A stretch of 58,190 bases of DNA from Bacteroidota bacterium (GTDB lineage: Bacteria > Bacteroidota > Bacteroidia > Cytophagales > Cyclobacteriaceae): the NCBI GenBank assembly GCA_016866385.1, contig VGMU01000012.1:1-58190 (forward strand), in the 5' to 3' direction. The notes under the pieces were generated by a model, which was not told the DNA's origin, did not search any database, and worked only from the letters and a program-made list of their open reading frames with translations. This document shows, piece by piece, positions 16,620-24,228 of this stretch. Every line of letters begins with the position of its first letter. Within the stretch, counting starts at the first letter, position 1. The translations under genes were made by a program, and so were the position numbers.

Positions 16620-17924
16620 TTATCCTCCAAAATCGTCGAATCGAATGTTTTCTTTGGGAATTCCCAAATCATCGAGAAGTTTCAACACCGCAGCATTCAT
16701 CAGTGGTGGTCCGCAGAGGTAGTATTCTACCTCATCTGGCTCAGGATGATTTTTGAGGTAATTATCAAAAAGAACCTGATGAATAAACCCTACATAACCG
16801 TCTGCTTCCCGATCTTCCAAAGAAGTCTTGATTTTCCAATTGTCCTCTGGAAGAGGTTCGGAAAGACCAATATGGAAACTAAAGTTTGGAAAATCTTTCT
16901 CTATTTCTCGGAAATGAGGCACATAAAACAATTCTTTCTTTGATCTACCTCCATACCAATACGATACTTTCCTTTTGGTCTTTTCGGTATGGAACAAATG
17001 GAAAATTTGTGCTCTCAAGGGAGCCATACCGGCTCCACCCCCGATATAGACCATTTCTCTTTGGGTGGGATTGATATGGAATTCCCCATAAGGACCTGAT
17101 ATCATCACCTTATCTCCTGGCTTTCTGCTAAAGACATAGGAGGAACAAACCCCAGGATTGACATCCATCCAACGATTATTGGCTCTATCCCACGGTGGAG
17201 TAGCGATACGAATAGTGAGCATCACTATATTCCCTTCTGCCGGGTGATTTGCCATGGAATAGGCTCGAAACAAAGGCTCTTCATTTTTCATCACCAAGCT
17301 CCACAATCCAAACTTATCCCAATCGCTTTTGTAGACATCCGCAGGGTGACCTAACTCCGGATGCGGAGTAATGTCCATGTCCTTAAAATTGACTGATATT
17401 GCAGGAACATCGATCTGAATATATCCTCCCGCTTCAAAATGTAAAGTCTCCCCTTCAGGCAACTTTACCATAAATTCCTTGATAAAAGTAGAAACGTTGT
17501 AGTTGGAAATCACTTCGCACTCCCACTTCTTGATTCCAAAAATTTCTTCTGGAACGCGAATCTTCATATCCTGCTTTACTTTTACCTGACAGGCCAGACG
17601 TACATGACCTTGCTGCTCTGCCCTGCTTAAGTGACCTACCTCTGTAGGCAACACATCTCCTCCACCTTCATCCACGATGCACTTGCACATGGCGCAAGTC
17701 CCTCCCCCTCCGCAAGCGGAAGGAAGAAAAATCTTTTGGTTCCCTAAGGTGGAGAGCAAACTAGAACCTGCGGAAGCAACTACTGGATTGCTTTCATCCC
17801 CGTTGATGATGATTTTTACATCTCCCGAATTGACCAATTTGGATTGGGCATATAAGAGGATAAAGACAAGTAGCAGGATGATTACCGTAAAGGCTACAAT
17901 GGAAGTAATAATTACTGAACCCAT
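16620..17924 (-). CDS. nqrF: Na+-translocating NADH:quinone reductase subunit F
   Basis: The NADH-oxidising, FAD- and 2Fe-2S-containing subunit of the sodium-pumping Na+-NQR complex of the inner membrane. 434 residues. An N-terminal membrane helix (about 4-25) is followed by a ferredoxin domain with cluster Cys at 71, 77, 80 and 112, then an FAD domain ([10 protein letters not shown]) and an NADH domain ([28 protein letters not shown]). The expected nqrA-E genes are not beside it: accD lies upstream and a terminator downstream. That makes this nqrF a separate transcription unit in this genome. Confidence 0.93.
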   Translation of the reverse strand: MGSVIITSIVAFTVIILLLVFILLYAQSKLVNSGDVKIIINGDESNPVVASAGSSLLSTLGNQKIFLPSACGGGGTCAMCKCIVDEGGGDVLPTEVGHLSRAEQQGHVRLACQVKVKQDMKIRVPEEIFGIKKWECEVISNYNVSTFIKEFMVKLPEGETLHFEAGGYIQIDVPAISVNFKDMDITPHPELGHPADVYKSDWDKFGLWSLVMKNEEPLFRAYSMANHPAEGNIVMLTIRIATPPWDRANNRWMDVNPGVCSSYVFSRKPGDKVMISGPYGEFHINPTQREMVYIGGGAGMAPLRAQIFHLFHTEKTKRKVSYWYGGRSKKELFYVPHFREIEKDFPNFSFHIGLSEPLPEDNWKIKTSLEDREADGYVGFIHQVLFDNYLKNHPEPDEVEYYLCGPPLMNAAVLKLLDDLGIPKENIRFDDFGG

Positions 17925-17974
17925 GAACTGTTAAGTTTACTTTTCCTTAAGAAAATGGCCCATTTAAAGGCGTA

Positions 17975-17982
17975 CAAATATA
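17975..17982 (-). promoter_or_regulatory. putative -7 promoter element for nqrF
   Basis: TATATTTG on the minus strand, a perfect TAnnTTTG match about 50 bases before the nqrF ATG. No convincing -33 box. The same octamer precedes both tRNA-like RNAs and the hydrolase gene in this window. Confidence 0.4.
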
Positions 17983-18047
17983 TTTATAAATCCAATATTC
18001 GCTTAAAAAGTTTTGTCATTTTTACGCTAAAATTCTCGATCTCTCAA

Positions 18048-18890
18048 TCAATTTTTTAAGAGCTGCAACAAGGTACTCAACTTCAATTTTAACAGGCGTC
18101 TGTCTACAATAAAATCGAGAAATCCATGGTCCAAAACGAACTCAGAACTTTGGAATCCTTTGGGAAGATCCTTGCCAATGGTTTCCCGTATGACCCGTGG
18201 ACCTGCAAATCCAATTAAAGCTCCTGGCTCAGCAATATTGAAATCCCCCAGCATGGCATAGGAAGCAGTGACTCCACCCGTGGTGGGATCAGTCAAAAGT
18301 GAAATATAAGGTACTTTAGCCTGGTCCAATAGAACCAATTTGGCTGAAGTCTTCGCCATTTGCATCAATGAAAATCCTGCCTCCATCATCCTTGCTCCAC
18401 CAGATTTGGAAATCATAAGGAAAGGAACCCGGTGTTTTAAGGAATAATCTATAGCTCTTGAAATTTTTTCTCCAACTACAGAGCCCATGGAGCCGCCAAT
18501 AAAATTAAAATCCATGCACGCAATGACCAGGTCATGTCCATTCATTTTTCCATGGGCCACCCGCACCGCATCATTTAATTCTGATTTAGAAATGGTCGCT
18601 TCAATTCTGGAAGCATAAGATTTGGTGTCCACAAACTTGAGCGGATCGCCCGACTTCATTCCTGCATCCAACTCGGTAAATTTATTGTTGTCAAACAGGA
18701 TTTCGAAGTATTCCTTTGAGCCTATTTTTACATGAAAATCATCACTAGGAGAGACATAGGCATTGTTTTTTAACTCTCTTGTATGAACAATCGTGCCGTT
18801 TGGGGTTTTGTACCACAGCCCATCAGGAGTATCTTTCTTTTCTGCGGTAGAAGTTTTGATGCCTTTGTCAGTTCGCTTAAACCAAGCCAT
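18048..18890 (-). CDS. accD: acetyl-CoA carboxylase carboxyltransferase subunit beta
   Basis: Transfers the carboxyl group from biotin to acetyl-CoA, together with AccA, to make malonyl-CoA. About 280 residues from the ATG at 18890 ([11 protein letters not shown]), the normal family start; an in-frame ATG at 18929 is less likely. The carboxyltransferase core is intact ([52 protein letters not shown]). The N-terminal region aligned with the usual Cys4 zinc ribbon ([12 protein letters not shown] and [12 protein letters not shown]) has no cysteine at all. This may be a lineage trait of Cytophagales. A -7 box lies at 18927-18934. Confidence 0.93.
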   Translation of the reverse strand: MAWFKRTDKGIKTSTAEKKDTPDGLWYKTPNGTIVHTRELKNNAYVSPSDDFHVKIGSKEYFEILFDNNKFTELDAGMKSGDPLKFVDTKSYASRIEATISKSELNDAVRVAHGKMNGHDLVIACMDFNFIGGSMGSVVGEKISRAIDYSLKHRVPFLMISKSGGARMMEAGFSLMQMAKTSAKLVLLDQAKVPYISLLTDPTTGGVTASYAMLGDFNIAEPGALIGFAGPRVIRETIGKDLPKGFQSSEFVLDHGFLDFIVDRRLLKLKLSTLLQLLKN

Positions 18891-18926
18891 AAGAATGTGT
18901 AGGTTTTTTTGAAGACTTGAAGGGTA

Positions 18927-18934
18927 CAAAGGTA
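18927..18934 (-). promoter_or_regulatory. putative -7 promoter element for accD
   Basis: TACCTTTG on the minus strand, a perfect TAnnTTTG match, 37 bases upstream of the accD ATG at 18890. Transcription would begin close to or inside the longer alternative frame, supporting the shorter start. Confidence 0.42.
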
Positions 18935-19007
18935 GGCTTAAATTCCATTATTAAAATAAGAAAATCAATCCTGATTTTTTGGGGATCCTTCCTTCAAATA
19001 GAAACTG

Positions 19008-19038
19008 TTTTGTCTTGGGTTAAATTTTAGTATTTTGG
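19008..19038 (+). promoter_or_regulatory. possible promoter for cstA
   Basis: TTTTG at 19008-19012 is followed after 18 bases by TATTTTGG at 19031-19038, a near match to the TTTG/TAnnTTTG pattern with correct spacing, about 58 bases before the cstA ATG. Confidence 0.3.
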
Positions 19039-19096
19039 AAGTGTTATCCCTTAGCTAATTTTCAACATTGCTTTTCAAAGGTTAATTCCTTCTGCC

Positions 19097-20722
19097 ATGA
19101 GCTTATCCCTCCTTCTCCTGATTTCCGCTGTAGTCCTGATTTTAGCCTACCGATTTTATGGAAAGTTTGTGTACTCCAAATTTGGACTTAGCGACGCAAG
19201 AAAGGCGCCTTCCCACACTTTACGAGATGGAATTGACTACGAGCCCAGCAAGCCCATCGTAGTTTTAGGTCATCACTTTGCCTCCATTGCCGGCGCAGGT
19301 CCCATCGTAGGTCCCATTATTGCAGTTACCTTCGGATGGATTCCAGCAGTGATTTGGATCTTGTTAGGAGGCATTTTCTTTGGAGCTGTTCACGATTTGG
19401 GTAGTATGGCAGCCTCCCTTCGCACCGAGGGGAAGTCCATTGGGGTGATCATTCGAAACCAAATTGGCGTTAAAGGGAAGCAGCTCTTCGTCTTGTTTAG
19501 TTTTTCCACCCTGATTCTGGTTATTGGTGTTTTCTCAGATATCATTGCCAAAACCTTTGTTGCGAACCCGGGAGTAGCCTCTGCCTCCATCTTATTTATC
19601 TTTTTGGCGGTTGCTTTTGGCTATTTAAATCGATTTGTAGGCCATAGGAATATAGCCTTTGTGATCATTACTGTCATCGGGGTAATTTTGATGTACTATT
19701 TTGTGTACCTGGGCACCCAGCTACCTGTAACCTTGGACTATACCTGGTGGGTGGGTGGCTTATTGGCCTATGCTTTTTTAGCCTCGGTGACCCCGGTTTC
19801 CCTGTTGCTTCAGCCCAGAGATTACCTCAATAGCTATTTGCTCTATGGCATGATGATCGCGGCGGTGGCTGGGGTCGTCGTGGCAGATCCTAGCATAGCC
19901 ATGAGCACCGAAGTACAAGTCTCCAATGAAAGTTTGGGCTATGTATTTCCAGTTTTGTTTGTCACCATAGCCTGCGGGGCAATCTCAGGTTTCCATGCTT
20001 TAGTAGCTTCTGGCACCACCTCCAAGCAATTGGATAAGGAAAGTGATGCCAAAATGGTAGGCTTTGGAGGTATGCTTATCGAATCCTTTTTGGCCATCAT
20101 TTCGGTAGGAGCCGTGGTGATCTTGGATAGATCCGAATACCTGAGTCGTATCAATGTAGAAGGACCTGTGGCTTTATTTTCTACAGGATTGGGCGGGATG
20201 ATCTCCAGCTTGGGTATTTCCGAACCTTTTGCTATAGGTTTTGTAGCCTTGACTGTTTCGGCATTTGCCCTCACCACCTTGGATACCTGCACCCGATTGG
20301 CCAGATTTACTTTGCAAGAATATTTTGAAGACATGCCCCATCCTGCGGCAAAAGTGATGGCCAAAAACCGCTACCTATCCACTACCATTGTCGTCCTCCT
20401 TTCCATCCTTTTACTGGCCTCTGGGGAGTTTTCTAAGCTTTGGCCCATCTTTGGTTCCGCCAATCAGTTGCTAGCCGCGCTGGCCTTATTGACCATTGGG
20501 GTGTGGCTAATCAAAAACAAGATCTCAGCTACGTTTGTGACCATCCCCATGTTTTTCATGTTTACGGTTACCCTAGCCTCCTTAGGCCTTTTTGCATGGA
20601 AAAACTTTCAAGACAAGGGCTATGTCCTTGCGGTCATTGCCTCTTTGCTTTTTATCTTGGCTATAGCCCTAATTGTATTGGCCATACGAAGCCTAAAAAA
20701 AGAGGTCAAAGTGCCGGTTTAG
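19097..20722 (+). CDS. cstA: CstA-type pyruvate/peptide transporter (carbon starvation protein)
   Basis: A 541-residue inner-membrane protein with about 14-16 hydrophobic helices. It has the CstA signatures FGKFVYSKFGLSD, VLGHHFASIAGAGPIVGPII, WILLGGIFFGAVHDLGSM and ISGFHALVASGTTSKQLDKE. Members import pyruvate or peptides; E. coli CstA and BtsT are about 700 residues, and this shorter class lacks part of their C-terminus. Start ATG at 19097 is clear. It is divergent from accD and converges on the PAP2-like gene. No regulator is adjacent. Confidence 0.92.
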   Translation: MSLSLLLLISAVVLILAYRFYGKFVYSKFGLSDARKAPSHTLRDGIDYEPSKPIVVLGHHFASIAGAGPIVGPIIAVTFGWIPAVIWILLGGIFFGAVHDLGSMAASLRTEGKSIGVIIRNQIGVKGKQLFVLFSFSTLILVIGVFSDIIAKTFVANPGVASASILFIFLAVAFGYLNRFVGHRNIAFVIITVIGVILMYYFVYLGTQLPVTLDYTWWVGGLLAYAFLASVTPVSLLLQPRDYLNSYLLYGMMIAAVAGVVVADPSIAMSTEVQVSNESLGYVFPVLFVTIACGAISGFHALVASGTTSKQLDKESDAKMVGFGGMLIESFLAIISVGAVVILDRSEYLSRINVEGPVALFSTGLGGMISSLGISEPFAIGFVALTVSAFALTTLDTCTRLARFTLQEYFEDMPHPAAKVMAKNRYLSTTIVVLLSILLLASGEFSKLWPIFGSANQLLAALALLTIGVWLIKNKISATFVTIPMFFMFTVTLASLGLFAWKNFQDKGYVLAVIASLLFILAIALIVLAIRSLKKEVKVPV

Positions 20723-20735
20723 CCACTTCGACCTC
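20702..20735 (+). terminator. possible terminator overlapping the cstA stop
   Basis: GAGGTC (20702-20707) and GACCTC (20730-20735) flank an inner AAGTG/CACTT pairing with one mismatch, forming a hairpin across the cstA stop codon. No long T-run follows, so it is a weak call. Confidence 0.3.
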
Positions 20736-20753
20736 CTTAGGGGTAGCATTTTC

Positions 20754-22301
20754 TTATTCCGCATTATCCAATTTTGCTTTTGCTATGGCGAAACTGGCCG
20801 CTTGCTTGCCTTGGGTCAAACCTGCGCTTGCATCAAATGAGTAATGGATGCCTCCATAAATACGTGACATGGAAGCTTCCTCTGCCCATTTCCTAAACTG
20901 ACTGGCATTTCCAGGAAAAAAATGGGCCATTACTTCGGCGGCAGCCCCAGAAAAGGAAGCATGCCCTGAGGTATAGGCTGGGAAATTTGGTGTACCCAAA
21001 ATCGTTTTAAACCCTGGAATCGTCTGTATTGGTCTCGGGTAATGGTAGTAGTACTTGGCATCCCAGCATCCTACGCCTGCATCCATGATGGCCATGTTGA
21101 GGTAAGCAAATACCCGAGCGGTCCGGACAGGGCTCAACTTACTGACTACCGCTTCCTCTTTGGCAAAACGATTCCAATGCCCTGGTGGAGTATAGGTATT
21201 TAATCCATCGTTCCAAAAGTTGGCGATTCGTCGTTGGGTGGTAGTGAGCTTGTCGGCATAGGCCCTCAATTCCGCAGCGGCCTCCTGAAATGCAGGAGAT
21301 CCTGGGGCAGGAGGAGGCCCTGGGCGAATGGCCTCCACATGGGGCACATTCCATAGGCGTACCTTTCCAAATAGCGGAACCAATCCCACCATTCTTTGAG
21401 GGGTCTCCTGATTTTCCCAAACCCAACCAAATCGCACTTTGGCTGCATTTTTAATAGAATCAGAGATGGCTTTAGGCGCCTGTGCATTTTTCATTCCATC
21501 GGTAGAAGCCCTTGATAGAGTGGTCTTAGCTACTCCTGCTCCGATCAATTGACCCGCTTCCAGATCGCTAGCTACATGTATCCCTGCCACAAGTAGGGAT
21601 TCCAAATGCTCTTGTGCTTTCTGAGCTAAATATTCCTTTTCTAAAGGAAACATGGCCGTAAGCACGTCTCTAGAGGCTATAGCTACCACGGCTCCATCCG
21701 AAGGATAGGAATAGAGCCCGTTGGTTTCGTAGGCAGATTTGATCTGGGTGTCCAATTGGTAGGGGGCCTGGCGTTTAAACTTGTATTTATAATGCCAGGC
21801 CATGATCAATCCATCGTATTGGGCCACACTCAAATATGCCAACATCCTACTGGTATACGGGGGATGGGAATAAGGAAATTTGGGATACTTGGATGGATTG
21901 GCTGGATCAGGTACGGGATACGTTCCATCTGCATTGGGTGCTGGTATCAAATTGTATTTGGTCGCCAATTCCAGTGCGATCTCATTCCATCTCAGCAGAG
22001 GATTATTGGTCCAGTAGGCCACCGCCTCCCGTTGTGCGGAAGTAGCTTTACTCTGTTTCTCTTTGGCATCTGCCAATTCCTTGAGAAGTTCAGCAGAACC
22101 TGCCGCTGCAGGATTTGGAATGGAAATTTGTTCATTTGAGGTATGCAGGATCAATTTCCACTGCCCTGCATTGGCATCTAAATTGGAAAATTGATACCCA
22201 GTGTAATCATACTTAGTAGGTAAATCTTCCATACAAGAAGTCATCCCTAGCAGAAGTACTACAACCAAAGATATGTAGCTATATTTTTTCATCTGAATCA
22301 T
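20754..22301 (-). CDS. PAP2 / vanadium-dependent haloperoxidase-like lipoprotein
   Basis: A 515-residue exported protein; the signal (MKKYSYISLVVVLLLGMTSC) carries a lipobox with Cys near residue 23, so it is probably membrane anchored. The C-terminal 100 residues hold the vanadate/phosphate pocket of the PAP2-haloperoxidase fold: a YYYHYPRP segment, NFPAYTSGHASFSGAAAEVM and SRIYGGIHYSFDASAGLTQG. These provide the Lys/Arg, Ser-Gly-His, and Arg/His residues of the site. It could be an acid phosphatase or a haloperoxidase; sequence alone cannot decide. Its ATG overlaps the upstream stop by one base (TAATG), so it is coupled to the barrel gene. Confidence 0.85.
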   Translation of the reverse strand: MIQMKKYSYISLVVVLLLGMTSCMEDLPTKYDYTGYQFSNLDANAGQWKLILHTSNEQISIPNPAAAGSAELLKELADAKEKQSKATSAQREAVAYWTNNPLLRWNEIALELATKYNLIPAPNADGTYPVPDPANPSKYPKFPYSHPPYTSRMLAYLSVAQYDGLIMAWHYKYKFKRQAPYQLDTQIKSAYETNGLYSYPSDGAVVAIASRDVLTAMFPLEKEYLAQKAQEHLESLLVAGIHVASDLEAGQLIGAGVAKTTLSRASTDGMKNAQAPKAISDSIKNAAKVRFGWVWENQETPQRMVGLVPLFGKVRLWNVPHVEAIRPGPPPAPGSPAFQEAAAELRAYADKLTTTQRRIANFWNDGLNTYTPPGHWNRFAKEEAVVSKLSPVRTARVFAYLNMAIMDAGVGCWDAKYYYHYPRPIQTIPGFKTILGTPNFPAYTSGHASFSGAAAEVMAHFFPGNASQFRKWAEEASMSRIYGGIHYSFDASAGLTQGKQAASFAIAKAKLDNAE

Positions 22302-23224
22302 TAGTTAATTGCCTTGAATTGGTAGGTTAGGCCTAGCCCATAGCCTGAAAATTGTCCCATATTCCTTCCAGAAAACAGGTGATGGTAAGAAGCTATAATT
22401 CCGAAGCTGCGATTGGATCCAAAATAAAATTGAGCAAAGCCTTCGATTCGATCCACATCAACCTTATTGGTTGGTTGGGGCATAGAATACACCCGGATGT
22501 CGTCACCAGATGTAGATCGAACGGTAGTCAGGCTTGCCTCCACCCTCAATTTTTTATTAAACATCCAAGACCCAAGGGTCACTTGGCTTAGAAAAGCATT
22601 TGGGACATCCATTTTTGAGGTATAATAGGCTCCATTGGCATAATAAAAATCTCGTTCGGCCTCGGTAATCCCTCTATGCAAGTAGGAATACGATGCCCTG
22701 AAGTAGGGACCTTTATCCAGTTCATACAATCCAATGCCCCTAATTCCCAACTCATTAGCTCCAAAACCTAAGCTAAATGGCATGTAATCCGATAAGTAAT
22801 TGGAAGCAGGTGTGCTTAGGCTAAGGTTCGTAAAACCAGTCAATTTGCCTTTTCCGAAGGTCTTTTCTAGAACAATTGCCTTTACAGAAAGGCCTAAGTC
22901 TTGTATCCCTTGAGCACCTGTCAACTGTCCAGCAGATGCGGAAGTTTTCACATAGGGAAGACTCAAGATGACATTGACCTTGTCGGTAATTCCCCCTACG
23001 ATCATGGGCATTCCCATTTGCCGAGTGAAGGTTCCTATATTTTGATTAACTCGAATGGTAGAACCCTCCCAATAGCGGTCCCAAGTGCCCTGTTCATACA
23101 TGAGTGCAACGCAAATCTCCCCTTTCGGCATCATGAGCCCATCCAAGGGCGTCTGCGCTCGAGATATAGTAAGGATTCCCAAGCTTGCAAATAGCAAACT
23201 CAGAAATCTTAGACGATAAGTCAT
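22301..23224 (-). CDS. outer-membrane beta-barrel protein, transporter-like
   Basis: About 307 residues from the ATG at 23224, chosen because it starts directly with a signal peptide (MTYRLRFLSLLFASLGILT, cleavage after SRAQ). The mature part shows alternating strands of a barrel (GEICVALMYEQGTWDRYWEG; VNVILSLPYVKTSASAG; FGIIASYHHLFSGRNM) and ends YGLGLTYQFKAIN. It resembles the broad Phenol_MetA_deg-like outer-membrane group. It is translationally coupled to the downstream haloperoxidase-like gene. A structured 127-base spacer precedes it. Confidence 0.75.
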   Translation of the reverse strand: MTYRLRFLSLLFASLGILTISRAQTPLDGLMMPKGEICVALMYEQGTWDRYWEGSTIRVNQNIGTFTRQMGMPMIVGGITDKVNVILSLPYVKTSASAGQLTGAQGIQDLGLSVKAIVLEKTFGKGKLTGFTNLSLSTPASNYLSDYMPFSLGFGANELGIRGIGLYELDKGPYFRASYSYLHRGITEAERDFYYANGAYYTSKMDVPNAFLSQVTLGSWMFNKKLRVEASLTTVRSTSGDDIRVYSMPQPTNKVDVDRIEGFAQFYFGSNRSFGIIASYHHLFSGRNMGQFSGYGLGLTYQFKAIN

Positions 23225-23256
23225 AGTATTTTTGGTTAAAATGGAAAAAAGAAATA

Positions 23257-23335
23257 GTACCACAAACCAAAAGAGTTATACAATCGGTTATCTGTGGTAC
23301 CTAGTCATGACACCTTGGCTGAGGAATATCCCCAG
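23257..23335 (-). promoter_or_regulatory. structured leader with two hairpins upstream of the barrel-haloperoxidase operon
   Basis: Hairpin A: TCCCCAG (23329-23335) with CTGAGGA (23319-23325), loop of three. Hairpin B: GTACCACA (23257-23264) pairs with TGTGGTAC (23293-23300), extended inward by AACC (23265-23268) with GGTT (23286-23289). On the minus strand hairpin B is followed by TATTTCTTTTTT, so it may be a terminator of the 181-residue gene or an attenuator or leader element of the next operon. Confidence 0.4.
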
Positions 23336-23351
23336 TAAGTCATGCGAAAAA

Positions 23352-23897
23352 TTAACCAAATTGTGGGGGAGGAGAATCTATAGTGAAATAAGGACTCAAA
23401 TAAGATGAAAAAATAAACCCTTTTTTAAATTCATATCCATGCCTTGCTAGACCATCAAATGTAGTTGCTTGGGATGGAATGTAGTCTTTAGCAAATAGCA
23501 TCCCCAATTGCTTGGCGTCCTGATCTTGTGGAAGCTGATCCTCTACCAAGGTAGAAATCCATCTCTTTACTGCAGAATCAAGATTTTTTCTGGCAGTATC
23601 TGGCACATACACTACTTGTAAGGTGTCGTTTTGATAGCGCTGTTTGATGGCACGGTAATACTTACCATCTTTTTCAAAGCCAGTATTGGTAGCTTGAAAT
23701 TCCTCCTGATTTGCCATATATGGGGCTTGTAGAGGAATTTCCAACACACGCTCCTCCATCTGCAATGTTTGATCCCCGTAGATTTGTTCGTCCCAACGAT
23801 TTTCTATAGAGATAGAGGCAGAAAAATACACCGCATAATAGCCAAAATGAAAGAGGGCAAAGCAAATAAGAAGTACTATGGTTACTGCGTTTTTCAC
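23352..23897 (-). CDS. hypothetical membrane-anchored protein
   Basis: A 181-residue protein I do not recognise. The first 28 residues are an uncleaved-looking membrane anchor (VTIVLLICFALFHFGYYAVY), leaving a soluble, mostly periplasmic domain. That domain is rich in charged and aromatic residues (RWDEQIYGDQTLQMEERVLE; NDTLQVVYVPDTARKNLDSA) and ends in a DSPPPQFG tail. Bacteroidota often carry anchored proteins with a similar opening near metal or TonB systems, but no motif here supports a function. It sits between a 63-residue membrane protein and the barrel-haloperoxidase pair, on the same strand. Confidence 0.6.
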   Translation of the reverse strand: MKNAVTIVLLICFALFHFGYYAVYFSASISIENRWDEQIYGDQTLQMEERVLEIPLQAPYMANQEEFQATNTGFEKDGKYYRAIKQRYQNDTLQVVYVPDTARKNLDSAVKRWISTLVEDQLPQDQDAKQLGMLFAKDYIPSQATTFDGLARHGYEFKKGFIFSSYLSPYFTIDSPPPQFG

Positions 23898-23973
23898 TGA
23901 TTGGTCTATTTCCGATGGGAAGATGAATAAAAAAATTAAAAAAAAACAGCTGAAGCCTCTTTTTTATCCTGCT

Positions 23974-24165
23974 TTACCGACTCCAATGGATCAAGAAAAA
24001 TAAAATCACAAACAAAACCAAGCTAGTTCCGTACAGCTTTAGGACCTTAATCCGAGTACAGGAGTCCAAAAACCATAGCACCAAAACGGGGCGAATCAAT
24101 CCCAAAAAAAGTAAAAGAAAAGAGAGGACCAGCCCCAAATACGTGAATGTATTAACTAGTTCCAT
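23974..24165 (-). CDS. small two-helix membrane protein
   Basis: 63 residues from the ATG at 24165 (MELVNTFTYLGLVLSFLLLF). The longer frame from 24219 is rejected because it would begin inside the terminator hairpin at 24181-24208. Two membrane helices are visible, about residues 7-25 and 44-62, joined by a polar loop with LDSCTRIKVLKLYG, including one Cys. The protein is probably in the inner membrane. Its family and function are not recognised; the short length and position just after infB make it easy to miss. Confidence 0.55.
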   Translation of the reverse strand: MELVNTFTYLGLVLSFLLLFLGLIRPVLVLWFLDSCTRIKVLKLYGTSLVLFVILFFLIHWSR

Positions 24166-24180
24166 GCTGCTTACCAAGTA

Positions 24181-24208
24181 AAAAGGAACAACTTTCGTTG
24201 TTCCTTTT
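24181..24208 (-). terminator. rho-independent terminator after infB
   Basis: Perfect 12-bp stem AAAAGGAACAAC (24181-24192) and GTTGTTCCTTTT (24197-24208). On the minus strand the loop is GAAA and a T-run follows. It lies about 20 bases past the infB stop. Confidence 0.9.
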
Positions 24209-24228
24209 GTATTGAGCAATTAAGAAAT

